The notes beneath the pieces are model-generated. The model was not told the DNA's origin and did no database searches. It saw only the letters and a list, made by a program, of their open reading frames with translations. Positions 31,301-40,152 of a stretch of DNA of 64,000 nucleotides are shown here, in pieces. This DNA is from HGM04593 sp045631205. GTDB taxonomy: Bacteria > Bacteroidota > Bacteroidia > Bacteroidales > Bacteroidaceae. Location: contig JAZQUI010000002.1 of assembly GCA_045631205.1 (NCBI GenBank), forward strand, positions 59,543 through 123,542, in the 5' to 3' direction. A program made the translations under genes and the position numbers. Position 1 is the first letter of the stretch, and each line of letters begins with the position of its first letter.

Positions 31301-32374
31301 TTAGCTGAACAAATAATACAAGTCACAGATAAGCAATGAAAGTACAATGACAACTGCCAATGAAAGCAACACTATGGAGAGAAGCAATAATCTCTTCGAG
31401 CGTAGTGAGCGTTCGTTCACCACTCTCTTCTCTGTGGGTTGTACAGGAATTTCTTCCTCGGAGGGTTTTGTCTCGTTCACAAAATCAACCGCACAAACCA
31501 AATTACGGTCGTTCTCGTTCATTGGTGGGTTGAATTTTGCAAATTTAACCAGGTCCGAAGTCTCGAGCAATTCGCGTACCTCCTTTACACTCTCCTTATC
31601 CTTTATTTGCAGTAATTGGGAAACAATCTCCTCGGTTGTCATCTCCATTGCATTAAAGCCAAAACGCTCGTTCATATATACACGCAAAGCATCGGTCAAA
31701 GCAGTGTAGAACTCCTTACTGCTATCCGATGTGCGCCACGAAGCATCGCCCTTAATACGTTCCATCTCATTCAGTGCAACAACGTGTGGAGGCAACTTTG
31801 GCTTTACCTTTATTATGCGTATGATAGGTTTGTTGTCAATGTATCTCACTATAATCCAGGCAAGTAGCACAGCAAACAGTATTAAAAGGAATAAATACCC
31901 TACCGCACTCTTGTAATCACCCCATTCCAATTCAATTGTCCAAACATCCTTTGGAGGAAAAAACATTTCGAGGTTGGTTGTGTCAACCGGCATCATATAT
32001 ACAGCAAGAGCAAGCTCTTCGGAGTAGAAAGGCTCACCATCGACCAAAACTTCAAAAGCCGGAATTACATACAACGCACTGTCGAAAGAGGTAACCACAT
32101 ACTCCTCTGTTATGAGCAAACGTTTACCATCGTTCAATAATTGTGTATCATTAGGGAGTTTCTCCACAATCTCCACTCCCTCAACAATCTCTTTGTCAAA
32201 TAGAGGGAGCAGTGCTCTTTTACCGGCATCAACACCTACTTTCAGTTTAATCCTTGCCTGCTCACCAATGAGACGCTGGCAAGAATCAATCTCGGCATTT
32301 ACCGATACCTGTTGTGCAGCTGCTGCGAAGGAAACTGCTATAAATGATATTACGAATAAAATCCTTTTCAACAT
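31301..32374 (-). CDS. Bat-operon membrane protein of unknown function
   Basis: A 357-aa protein with a signal peptide and an extracytoplasmic beta-rich domain like the start of BatD (VNAEIDSCQRLIGEQARIKLKVGVDAG). It has a membrane helix (about 155-175), a cytoplasmic helical region (EFYTALTDALRVYMNERFGFNAMEMTTEEIVSQLLQ in shape) and a final helix (about 330-352). The cytoplasmic part resembles the tail of BatD and the DUF4381 group. Proteins of this type regularly lie between the DUF58 gene and batA, so it belongs to the Bat system. Confidence 0.75.
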   Translation of the reverse strand: MLKRILFVISFIAVSFAAAAQQVSVNAEIDSCQRLIGEQARIKLKVGVDAGKRALLPLFDKEIVEGVEIVEKLPNDTQLLNDGKRLLITEEYVVTSFDSALYVIPAFEVLVDGEPFYSEELALAVYMMPVDTTNLEMFFPPKDVWTIELEWGDYKSAVGYLFLLILFAVLLAWIIVRYIDNKPIIRIIKVKPKLPPHVVALNEMERIKGDASWRTSDSSKEFYTALTDALRVYMNERFGFNAMEMTTEEIVSQLLQIKDKESVKEVRELLETSDLVKFAKFNPPMNENDRNLVCAVDFVNETKPSEEEIPVQPTEKRVVNERSLRSKRLLLLSIVLLSLAVVIVLSLLICDLYYLFS

Positions 32375-32394
32375 AAGAATAACCGTTTAACACT

Positions 32395-33264
32395 CTATGC
32401 ACGCATTGCAAACAACGACATAAGTGCCTTTACAAAATCCTCATCGGTACGCACTGTAACAGAATCGACACGACTCTTCTTTAAAATCTCGTCTATAGCC
32501 ACATTCTGTGCACGCCACCACTCACGCTGCGCCTTCTGAACTTTTGCCGAAGATGTATCGATATACATCTCCCGGCCGCTCTCTGCATCTTTCACCTTCA
32601 TAAGCCCAATATTGGGAAGTTCGGCCAAGCGGCGGTCATATACCCTCACCGCAACAACATCGTGTTTGCGGTTGGCAATAGTAAGCGCATTCTTATAATC
32701 GTGCTCCGCAATAAAATCACTCAAAAGAAAGGCTGTACACCTTTTCTTAATCGCATTCGTGAGAAATTGCAGTGGCACTTTAATGTCGGTAGCGTTACTC
32801 TGAGGTTCAAAATCAAGTAACTCCCTTATTATATATAATATGTGTTTGCGCCCCTTTTGAGGAGGAATGAATTTTTCAATTCTGTCCGAAAAGAATATAA
32901 CACCAATCTTATCGTTGTTCTGTATTGCAGCGAAAGCAATGGTTGCAGCAATCTCTGTAAGCATATCGCGCTTGGTCTGCTTCACAGTTCCAAAATCGAG
33001 ACTCTGCGAAACATCAACCATAAGCATTACAGTGAGCTCGCGTTCCTCTTCGAAAACCTTAACAAAAGGCTTGTTGAAACGTGCTGTAACATTCCAATCT
33101 ATATCGCGCACATCATCGCCATATTGGTACTCTCGTACTTCGCTGAAGGACATACCCCTTCCCTTAAAGGCCGAGTGGTACTGTCCCGCAAAAATATTGT
33201 GGGATAGTCCGCGTGTCTTTATCTCTATCTTGCGAACCTTTTTTATGAGTTCACTCGTCTCCAT
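32395..33264 (-). CDS. DUF58 family protein
   Basis: A 289-aa cytoplasmic protein with the DUF58 signature (YGDDVRDIDWNVTARF, residues 48-63) followed by a VWA-like core (MLMVDVSQSLDFG, a partial MIDAS). DUF58 proteins work with MoxR ATPases, possibly presenting or folding targets. It begins 9 bases after moxR and is part of the same operon. Confidence 0.9.
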   Translation of the reverse strand: METSELIKKVRKIEIKTRGLSHNIFAGQYHSAFKGRGMSFSEVREYQYGDDVRDIDWNVTARFNKPFVKVFEEERELTVMLMVDVSQSLDFGTVKQTKRDMLTEIAATIAFAAIQNNDKIGVIFFSDRIEKFIPPQKGRKHILYIIRELLDFEPQSNATDIKVPLQFLTNAIKKRCTAFLLSDFIAEHDYKNALTIANRKHDVVAVRVYDRRLAELPNIGLMKVKDAESGREMYIDTSSAKVQKAQREWWRAQNVAIDEILKKSRVDSVTVRTDEDFVKALMSLFAMRA

Positions 33265-33273
33265 ACTCTTTTA

Positions 33274-34269
33274 TTAAGGTACCTCAACGCGGTTCAATAT
33301 AATGCTCACAATTTCGTCGGCGCTCATATTGCTTGCCTCTGCCTCGTAGCTCAATCCAATGCGGTGACGCAACACATCGTGTGCTACGGCACGAACATCC
33401 TCGGGGATTACATAGCCGCGGCGTTTGATGAACGCGTATGCACGAGCAGCTAGTGCAAGGTTTATAGAAGCACGGGGAGAACCGCCGAAAGATATCATCT
33501 CCTTGAGTTCCTTCATGCCGTATTTGTCGGGATAACGAGTTGCAAAGACAATATCGGCGATATATTGCTCGATTTTCTCATCGAGATATACCTGACGCAC
33601 CACTTTGCGAGCCTCGACAATCTCTTCGGGTTTAAGAATGGGCTTAACAGCAATCTTTTCACCCGTAATATTCTGGCGAATAATCTTTTTCTCCTCAGAA
33701 AGTTCGGGATAGCCAATAACCACCTTCAACATAAAACGGTCAACCTGCGCTTCGGGCAAGGGATAAGTACCTTCCTGCTCTATAGGGTTCTGGGTAGCAA
33801 GTACAAGGAAGGGTGAAGGAAGCTTGAATGTATCCTTACCTATTGTAACCTGACGCTCCTGCATAGCCTCGAGCAGAGCACTCTGCACTTTGGCGGGTGC
33901 ACGGTTAATCTCGTCGGCAAGCACAAAGTTTGCAAATATAGGACCGCGTTTGGGTTTGAATTCCTCGTCCTTTTGACTATACACCATAGTACCTACAACA
34001 TCGGCAGGAAGAAGGTCGGGAGTAAACTGTATACGGCTGAAATCGGCGTCAATTAGTTCCGACAAAGTTTTGATAGCCAAAGTCTTTGCAAGACCGGGCA
34101 AGCCCTCCAAAAGAACGTGGCCGTCGGCCAAAAGACCAATAAGCAACGACTCTACAAGGTGTTTCTGTCCAACTATAACCTGATCCATTCCTGTAAGCAG
34201 GTTGGTTACAAAACCACTCTGCTTTTCAATCATCTCATTCAATTCTCTGATGTCTATTGCACCATTCAT
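33274..34269 (-). CDS. moxR: MoxR-family AAA+ ATPase
   Basis: A 331-aa AAA+ protein. Walker A is GLPGLAKT (about residues 56-63), Walker B LADEINRAP, sensor 1 ATQNP and an arginine finger in PEAQVDRFM. MoxR ATPases act as chaperones for proteins with VWA domains, which fits its place as first gene of an operon with three VWA-type proteins. A -7 element TACTTTTG lies at 34310 to 34303, 34 bases before the ATG. The transcription unit runs to 25142. Confidence 0.95.
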   Translation of the reverse strand: MNGAIDIRELNEMIEKQSGFVTNLLTGMDQVIVGQKHLVESLLIGLLADGHVLLEGLPGLAKTLAIKTLSELIDADFSRIQFTPDLLPADVVGTMVYSQKDEEFKPKRGPIFANFVLADEINRAPAKVQSALLEAMQERQVTIGKDTFKLPSPFLVLATQNPIEQEGTYPLPEAQVDRFMLKVVIGYPELSEEKKIIRQNITGEKIAVKPILKPEEIVEARKVVRQVYLDEKIEQYIADIVFATRYPDKYGMKELKEMISFGGSPRASINLALAARAYAFIKRRGYVIPEDVRAVAHDVLRHRIGLSYEAEASNMSADEIVSIILNRVEVP

Positions 34270-34302
34270 AATCTTATGTATCTTTTAATTTGTTTTTTAT
34301 TT

Positions 34303-34310
34303 CAAAAGTA
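34303..34310 (-). promoter_or_regulatory. -7 element of the moxR-bat operon
   Basis: TACTTTTG on the minus strand matches TAnnTTTG. A clear -33 element is not seen. It probably drives all eight to nine genes down to 25142. Confidence 0.55.
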
Positions 34311-34394
34311 GTGCTTTGTGTTAATCTTTTGTGTTAATATTTTTAAAATAGATTTAAGCACTGTTACATTAAAGAAACTTTAACGTATAAAGCA

Positions 34395-35600
34395 TTATTT
34401 CATTGGCACCAAACGTGGTATTTCAATCTCCATTCCCTTGCAAAGGCCGTTGGGATTGGTGAGTTTATTATACTGCACAATGTAGGGCCACAAGCGTTTG
34501 TCACCATAATATTTAAAGGCTATTCTTGTCAAAGTCTCATGCTCGGCAACTTTGTGAGTTTCTATTGAGCCTTCTGCCTTGTAAAGGAGTGTGTCACCTC
34601 TGTTTATATCGCCAACTCTCTTGTTTGCAAGTTCCTCAACCAGTTCAAAACAATAGACTTCCTCTTCTGCGGGTAGTGTCATCACCTGCACAGTATCTTC
34701 GGGCACTTCTACAACCTCTTGTACCTCTACCGGTTCGGCGACTTTTACAGGAGCAACTTCCTCTGTTTTTTCCACAACAACAGGAGTAATATTGTCTCCG
34801 GTGAGAACTACCACCAAAGAGGGTACCATAATTGCAAGGAGAGCTATAACTATCACTGCCGCAAATATTGCAAGGATTGTCAACACGCAGTGTGTCTTGG
34901 TTGTAACAACCGGCTGGTCTGTTTCAACAGGAGCGATTTCTACATTAGCAACAGGGGTACCTTCCTGTGCAGGCATTGTCTCTTCAACCTCTTCGGTCAA
35001 AGGTTGTGCAATTTCCGTTACAATCTCATTTTCAGTTTTTGCAGCCTTATTCTCAGTTTCCTCCTCTGTGGGTTTTGAGGTTTCCTCTGCTGTTGGTGAT
35101 TCAGCAGGCTGAACAACCTCAGTTTCTGCTGCTGACTTGTTCTCTTCTTCAGTAGATTCTGCAATCACCTCTGTTATCTGCAAATTTTCAGACTGAATCT
35201 TTACAGTTTCTACTGACTCTTCAACTGCATTCTCTTCAACCTCTTCGGTCGAAGTTTCTTCGGCATCATCAACATAGGTGTCATCAATCTCCACAGGCTC
35301 AAACATTGCGAATGGCTTGTTTACCTTCTCTTTCAATATTTCGGCCGGGAGGAACGTAAGTTTCTTATGTCCTTTTATCTCTATTTTTTCACCGGTATTC
35401 ACATTTACACTGCCACGACTTGCAACATCGGTAACCTTAAACGTACCAAGACCATTTATCTTGACAAGGCCGTCATTATCGAGACCTTCAATTATTATAT
35501 CGAAAAACGCCTTTGTAAACGCATCGGCTTTTGCACCCGACATCTTGACCTTCTTGGCCAAAAGTGCGGTAAGGTCGGAGTGATTTAATTTTGCATCCAT
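34395..35600 (-). CDS. HU-domain / transmembrane / LysM fusion protein
   Basis: A 401-aa protein. Residues 1-95 are an HU/IHF-type DNA-binding domain (TALLAKKVKMSGAKADAF, then LVKINGLGTFKVTDVA). There follows a long acidic, Thr/Glu/Pro-rich linker (105-235), a hydrophobic helix (about 239-266), another linker and a C-terminal LysM-type fold (349-395: HKVAEHETLTRIAFKYYG, WPYIVQYN, IEIPRL). As read, the DNA-binding part would be in the cytoplasm and the glycan-binding part in the periplasm. It follows the HU gene after 14 bases. Confidence 0.8.
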   Translation of the reverse strand: MDAKLNHSDLTALLAKKVKMSGAKADAFTKAFFDIIIEGLDNDGLVKINGLGTFKVTDVASRGSVNVNTGEKIEIKGHKKLTFLPAEILKEKVNKPFAMFEPVEIDDTYVDDAEETSTEEVEENAVEESVETVKIQSENLQITEVIAESTEEENKSAAETEVVQPAESPTAEETSKPTEEETENKAAKTENEIVTEIAQPLTEEVEETMPAQEGTPVANVEIAPVETDQPVVTTKTHCVLTILAIFAAVIVIALLAIMVPSLVVVLTGDNITPVVVEKTEEVAPVKVAEPVEVQEVVEVPEDTVQVMTLPAEEEVYCFELVEELANKRVGDINRGDTLLYKAEGSIETHKVAEHETLTRIAFKYYGDKRLWPYIVQYNKLTNPNGLCKGMEIEIPRLVPMK

Positions 35601-35614
35601 TCTTAATCCTCCTC

Positions 35615-35890
35615 TTAATCTTTAAATTTATCTTTAAGTTTGCTGCTGGGGCGGAACGCTGGAACAATTTTTGGAGGAACAAGGAAACGCTGTCCTGTTT
35701 TAGGGTTCACCGAAACTCTCTCTTTTCGCATCTTCACCTCAAAAACGCCAAAACTCGATACATTGAGTTGTTCATTCTCTTTCAAGCACTCTGTAATCAC
35801 CTCCACAAACGACTCAACGGTAGCAGCAGTCTCAGCCGGGGTTGTTCCGCACTGTTTGGCCAGCTTACTGATAAATTCTTTGTTATTCAT
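35615..35890 (-). CDS. HU family DNA-binding protein
   Basis: A 91-aa HU/IHF-like protein that bends DNA. It has the two N-terminal helices (KEFISKLAKQCGTTPAETAATVESFVEVI), the beta-arm region with VSSFGVFEVKMRKERVSVNPKTG and a basic tail ending SSKLKDKFKD. The proline expected at the tip of the arm is partly altered (FLVPPKIVPAFRPS keeps several prolines). Its gene is preceded by rimO (16-base gap) and followed by the HU/LysM gene, suggesting a joint transcript. Confidence 0.93.
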   Translation of the reverse strand: MNNKEFISKLAKQCGTTPAETAATVESFVEVITECLKENEQLNVSSFGVFEVKMRKERVSVNPKTGQRFLVPPKIVPAFRPSSKLKDKFKD

Positions 35891-35906
35891 ATTTTATGCT
35901 TGGTTT

Positions 35907-37208
35907 TTATTTCTTCAAAGTTCCCATAAGGTCAAATTCAGTGGCATCGGTAATCTCTACATCGTAGAAACAACCAATCTCCAACTTTCCTTCACCGGTG
36001 TGTATTAGCACCTCGGTATCCACTTCGGGGGAGTCGAATTCAGTGCGACCCACATAATAATTCCCCTCAATGCGGTCTATTATTGTCTTGAAAACAGAAC
36101 CCACTTTCTCATCGTTCAAGCGGGTTGATATTCTCTGCTGAACAGCCATAAGTGTGTCCAATCGCTCCTGTTTCTTCTTTTTAGAAACATTGTCACGATA
36201 ATTCTCTGCGGCATAAGTACCATCTTCCTCGCAATATGCAAATGCACCAAGACGGTCGAATTTTGCCCATTTCACAAACTCCACAAGTTCCTCAAAATCC
36301 TTGTCGGTTTCACCGGGGAATCCTACCATCATTGTTGTGCGTATACAAATACCTGGGACTTCGCGACGCATCTTCTCTATAAGTGCGTATGTATCCTCTT
36401 TTGTCACATGACGCTGCATCTTCTTGAGAATCTTGGTGCTGACATGCTGCAAGGCTATATCTAGGTATTTGCACACATTCTTTCTCTCGCGCATCACACG
36501 TAGCAAATCTTCGGGAAAGTGCAGGGGATAGGCATAATGCAGACGTATCCATTCAACGCCTTCGATATCCGAGATTCTCTCTACAAGTTCGGCAATAGCC
36601 TGTTTCTTGTAGATATCAATTCCGTAGTATGTAAGTTCCTGTGCAATAACCTGAAATTCATTCACCCCTTTAGATACGAGGTAGCGCACCTCAGCCACAA
36701 TTTCCTCAATAGGACGTGATACGTGGGCTCCGGTTATTATGGGAATTGCACAGTAGGCACACCGGCGGTTGCACCCCTCTGAGATTTTGAGATAGGCATA
36801 GTGAGCAGGAGTAGAGAGCATTCTCTCATAAGCATTTTCGGGCTTATACTCCTTTTTGAGGTCGGCAAGCAACTCGTTCCAGTTGAACTTGCCATAGAAT
36901 TTATCCACCTGCGTAATCTCTTCGCGCAACTCGGTAAGATAGCGCTCCGAGAGGCAACCCATAACATACAATTTGTTCAAGTCACCCTTCTCCTTGCGTT
37001 CACAAAATTCAAGAATCATATTTATTGACTCCTGCTTTGCATCGCCAATAAAACCGCAAGTATTTATAACGGCAATCTCTCCACAAGGTTCCTCACAGTC
37101 GTGTGTAACCTCATAACCACACTCTTGGAGCTGGCGCATAAGTTGCTCCGAATCCACAAGATTCTTGGAACAGCCCATCGTTATTACATCTACACAATTT
37201 TTCTTCAT
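35907..37208 (-). CDS. rimO: Ribosomal protein S12 methylthiotransferase
   Basis: Radical SAM enzyme that adds a methylthio group to an aspartate of ribosomal protein S12. The 433-aa protein has an UPF0004 domain with three cluster cysteines (MGCSKNLVD, INTCGFIGDA, MGCLSERY). The radical SAM core carries CNRRCAYC (CxxxCxxC), and a TRAM domain (about 370-433) follows. It fits RimO rather than MiaB by the N-terminal KNLVDSE pattern. It is 9 bases downstream of ftsY. Confidence 0.95.
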   Translation of the reverse strand: MKKNCVDVITMGCSKNLVDSEQLMRQLQECGYEVTHDCEEPCGEIAVINTCGFIGDAKQESINMILEFCERKEKGDLNKLYVMGCLSERYLTELREEITQVDKFYGKFNWNELLADLKKEYKPENAYERMLSTPAHYAYLKISEGCNRRCAYCAIPIITGAHVSRPIEEIVAEVRYLVSKGVNEFQVIAQELTYYGIDIYKKQAIAELVERISDIEGVEWIRLHYAYPLHFPEDLLRVMRERKNVCKYLDIALQHVSTKILKKMQRHVTKEDTYALIEKMRREVPGICIRTTMMVGFPGETDKDFEELVEFVKWAKFDRLGAFAYCEEDGTYAAENYRDNVSKKKKQERLDTLMAVQQRISTRLNDEKVGSVFKTIIDRIEGNYYVGRTEFDSPEVDTEVLIHTGEGKLEIGCFYDVEITDATEFDLMGTLKK

Positions 37209-37217
37209 CCTTCTGTT

Positions 37218-38171
37218 TTATCCGAAAAGAGAATCAACAAACTCTGCACGATTGAAAATCTGCAAGTGATCGATACCCTCGCCAAGGCCTATATACTTTA
37301 CAGGTATTTTAAATTGGTCGCTTATGCCGATAACCACACCACCTTTTGCAGTACCATCAAGTTTTGTAATTGCAAGTGATGTAACCTCGGTAGCTTTTGT
37401 AAACTGGCGTGCCTGCTCAAAAGCATTCTGTCCGGTAGAGCCGTCGAGAACAAGAAGTACATCGTTGGGAGCTGTGGGCACAATCTTTTTCATTACGTTC
37501 TTGATTTTGGTAAGCTCATTCATAAGTCCCACCTTATTGTGCAAACGACCGGCTGTGTCAATAATCACCACATCGGCATCGTTTGCAACTGCCGAAGAGA
37601 GTGTGTCAAAAGCAACCGATGCGGGGTCGCTTCCCATTCCCTGCTTAATCACAGGAACATCGGCTCTGTGTCCCCACTCCACAAGCTGCTCCACAGCTGC
37701 GGCACGGAAAGTATCGGCAGCACCAAGATAAACTTTCTTACCGGCCTTTTTGAACTGGTGTGCAAGCTTGCCTATAGTAGTTGTCTTGCCCACACCGTTC
37801 ACACCAACAACCATAATCACATAAGGTTGTCCGGGAGTTGTGGGGAAATCAAAAGTACCATTATCCTCGGTATTGTTCTCCATAAGCAATGCGGCAATCT
37901 CATCTTTAAGCAAAGCATTGAGTTCCGATGTGCCCATATATTTGTCGCGTGCGGCACGTGCCTGTATGCGCTCAATAATCTTAAGTGTTGTTTCAACACC
38001 AACATCCGATGTAATGAGCACCTCTTCGAGGTTGTCAAGAACCTCATCATCTATCTGTGTCTTGCCCACGATTGCGCGAGCAATCTTACCAAACACGCTC
38101 TCTTTGGTTTTTGACAATCCCTGGTCAAGAACCTGTTTCTTCTCTTTTGTAAAAAAACTGAATATTCCCAT
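37218..38171 (-). CDS. ftsY: Signal recognition particle receptor
   Basis: SRP GTPase that docks ribosome-nascent chain complexes at the membrane. A 317-aa protein: short N region, N domain and G domain with GVNGVGKTTTIGKLA (P-loop), DTAGR, TKLDGTAKGG and the SRP-type IGLGEGIDHL motif. The acidic A domain of E. coli FtsY is absent, as usual in Bacteroidota. A TTG three codons upstream could extend the frame; the ATG at 38171 is used. It lies 15 bases after lepA. Confidence 0.95.
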   Translation of the reverse strand: MGIFSFFTKEKKQVLDQGLSKTKESVFGKIARAIVGKTQIDDEVLDNLEEVLITSDVGVETTLKIIERIQARAARDKYMGTSELNALLKDEIAALLMENNTEDNGTFDFPTTPGQPYVIMVVGVNGVGKTTTIGKLAHQFKKAGKKVYLGAADTFRAAAVEQLVEWGHRADVPVIKQGMGSDPASVAFDTLSSAVANDADVVIIDTAGRLHNKVGLMNELTKIKNVMKKIVPTAPNDVLLVLDGSTGQNAFEQARQFTKATEVTSLAITKLDGTAKGGVVIGISDQFKIPVKYIGLGEGIDHLQIFNRAEFVDSLFG

Positions 38172-38186
38172 ATTCTTCAAAATCTT

Positions 38187-39968
38187 TTAGTCAAGTTTAA
38201 GCACGGCAAGGAAGGCCTTCTGAGGAACCTCCACGTTACCAATCTGTTTCATACGTTTCTTACCCTTCTTCTGTTTCTCGAGCAATTTACGTTTACGCGA
38301 CACGTCACCACCATAACATTTTGCTGTAACGTCCTTGCGCACCTGTTTAATGGTTTCACGCGCAATAATCTTTGTACCAATGGCAGCCTGCAACGCAATA
38401 TCGAACTGCTGGCGGGGAATAAGGTCGCGCAGTTTCTCACACATCTGGCGACCAAGTCCGTAAGCGTTATCAACGTGAGTAAGTGTAGAAAGAGCATCTA
38501 CAGGCTCTCCGTTCAACAAGATATCGAGCTTAATAAGTTTCGATGTGCGGAAACCTGCAGGATGATAATCAAACGAAGCATAACCCTTTGAAATACTCTT
38601 CAATTTGTCGTAGAAATCTATCACAATCTCTCCAAGAGGCAACAAGAAACGAATATCCACACGGTTACCTGTAATAAATTCCTGTTTCTGCAACTCACCG
38701 CGCTTGGAAAGGCACAAAGTCATAATGGGGCCAATGTACTCGGCACGGGTAATGATGCTCGCGTTAATATAAGGCTCTTCAATGTGGTCGATAAGTGTCT
38801 GGTCGGGCATACCTCCGGGGTTGTGTACCTCCTGCACACCACCCTGCTTGTCATAAACCATATACGACACGTTGGGCACGGTAGTAATCACACTCATATC
38901 AAACTCACGGTCGAGACGTTCCTGAACAATCTCCATATGAAGAAGTCCAAGGAAACCGCAACGGAAACCGAAACCAAGGGCTGCCGACGATTCGGGAGAG
39001 AAGGTAAGCGAAGCATCGTTCAACTGCAACTTCTCGAGACTTGCACGCAAGTCCTCGTAATCCTCGGCTTCAATGGGATATACACCAGCAAACACCATAG
39101 GCTTAACCTCCTCGAAACCGGCAATAGCCGAAGTACAAGGCCTTGCAATGTGTGTTATGGTATCACCCACCTTAACCTCGCGCGAAGTCTTTATACCGGA
39201 AATGATATATCCGACATCACCCGTACGCAATTCCTGACGGGGAGAAAGTTCCATTTTAAGAACACCAATTTCGTCGGCATCATACTCCTTGCCGGTATTG
39301 AAGAACTTAACTTTGTCACCCTTACGCAACACGCCGTTTGTTATCTTGAAGTAAGCTATAATACCACGGAACGAGTTAAACACAGAGTCGAAGATAAGCG
39401 CCTGGAGAGGAGCTTCCTCATCACCAATAGGTGCAGGGATACGCTCAACAACAGCCTTCAAAATCTCCTCGACACCCATACCGGTTTTTCCCGAAGCCTC
39501 TATAATATCTTCACGGTCGCAACCAATGAGGTCAATGATTTCATCCTTAACCTCCTCGGGCATAGCGTTAATCATATCACACTTGTTTATCACAGGAATA
39601 ATCTCCAAGCCCTGGTCCACTGCCATATAAAGGTTCGAGATTGTCTGTGCCTGCACACCCTGTGTCGCATCCACCACAAGCAGAGCACCCTCACAAGCCG
39701 CAATAGAACGCGAAACCTCGTAAGAAAAGTCCACGTGTCCCGGAGTGTCAATGAGGTTGAGTATATATTTCTCCCCATTGTACATATACTCCATCTGTAT
39801 GGCGTGGCTCTTGATGGTAATACCGCGCTCCTTCTCCAAGTCCATATTATCGAGCATCTGTCCTTCGGTAATGTTTATGGTCTTGGTTGTTTCGAGCAAA
39901 CGGTCAGCAAGTGTAGACTTACCGTGGTCGATGTGTGCAATAATGCAAAAGTTTCTAATTTTTTCCAT
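38187..39968 (-). CDS. lepA: Elongation factor 4 (LepA)
   Basis: Ribosome-associated GTPase that helps translocation or back-translocation under stress. A 593-aa protein with G motifs AHIDHGKST, DTPGHVDF and NKCD, domains II-III and the LepA-specific C-terminal domain (GYASFDYHPAGFRTSKLIKLDILLNGEPVDALS, and KKRMKQIGNVEVPQKAFLAVLKLD as the tail). The frame is open 26 codons upstream, but the ATG at 39968 matches the family start MxxIRNFCIIAHIDHG. Its leader of about 70 nt has an inverted repeat. It heads the operon to 34395. Confidence 0.96.
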   Translation of the reverse strand: MEKIRNFCIIAHIDHGKSTLADRLLETTKTINITEGQMLDNMDLEKERGITIKSHAIQMEYMYNGEKYILNLIDTPGHVDFSYEVSRSIAACEGALLVVDATQGVQAQTISNLYMAVDQGLEIIPVINKCDMINAMPEEVKDEIIDLIGCDREDIIEASGKTGMGVEEILKAVVERIPAPIGDEEAPLQALIFDSVFNSFRGIIAYFKITNGVLRKGDKVKFFNTGKEYDADEIGVLKMELSPRQELRTGDVGYIISGIKTSREVKVGDTITHIARPCTSAIAGFEEVKPMVFAGVYPIEAEDYEDLRASLEKLQLNDASLTFSPESSAALGFGFRCGFLGLLHMEIVQERLDREFDMSVITTVPNVSYMVYDKQGGVQEVHNPGGMPDQTLIDHIEEPYINASIITRAEYIGPIMTLCLSKRGELQKQEFITGNRVDIRFLLPLGEIVIDFYDKLKSISKGYASFDYHPAGFRTSKLIKLDILLNGEPVDALSTLTHVDNAYGLGRQMCEKLRDLIPRQQFDIALQAAIGTKIIARETIKQVRKDVTAKCYGGDVSRKRKLLEKQKKGKKRMKQIGNVEVPQKAFLAVLKLD

Positions 39969-40025
39969 ATATAGTTTTATATTTTTCAAACACTCATTTT
40001 GTGCAACAAACAACACAGCCGTCTC

Positions 40026-40051
40026 GCAGTCGCACAGCGACTGCAAAGATA
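40026..40051 (-). promoter_or_regulatory. lepA -7 element with inverted repeat at the start region
   Basis: On the minus strand TATCTTTG (40051 to 40044) matches the -7 consensus. The next bases form a perfect dyad GCAGTCGC (plus-strand 40026-40033) / GCGACTGC (40037-40044) with a 3-base centre. The dyad overlaps the expected transcription start, so it could be an operator or a 5'-end stem of the mRNA. Confidence 0.5.
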
Positions 40052-40086
40052 CGAATATTTTTTAATATAATTATATATATATAATA

Positions 40087-40126
40087 ACAAGATAACCCCC
40101 AAACTGTTATTTGGAGGCTATCTTGT
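40087..40126 (-). terminator. Terminator of the MG2/Sel1 gene
   Basis: ACAAGATAACCCCCAAA (40087-40103) pairs with 40110-40126 with two non-Watson-Crick positions, just after the stop codon at 40153 on the minus strand. Confidence 0.6.
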
Positions 40127-40152
40127 ACTATTTTACAAAAAGTGATATTATT

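Noticed and set aside
38784..39974. A 396-aa plus-strand frame across lepA
   Set aside because: It is antisense to a clear, complete lepA; long antisense frames are expected from biased codon use.
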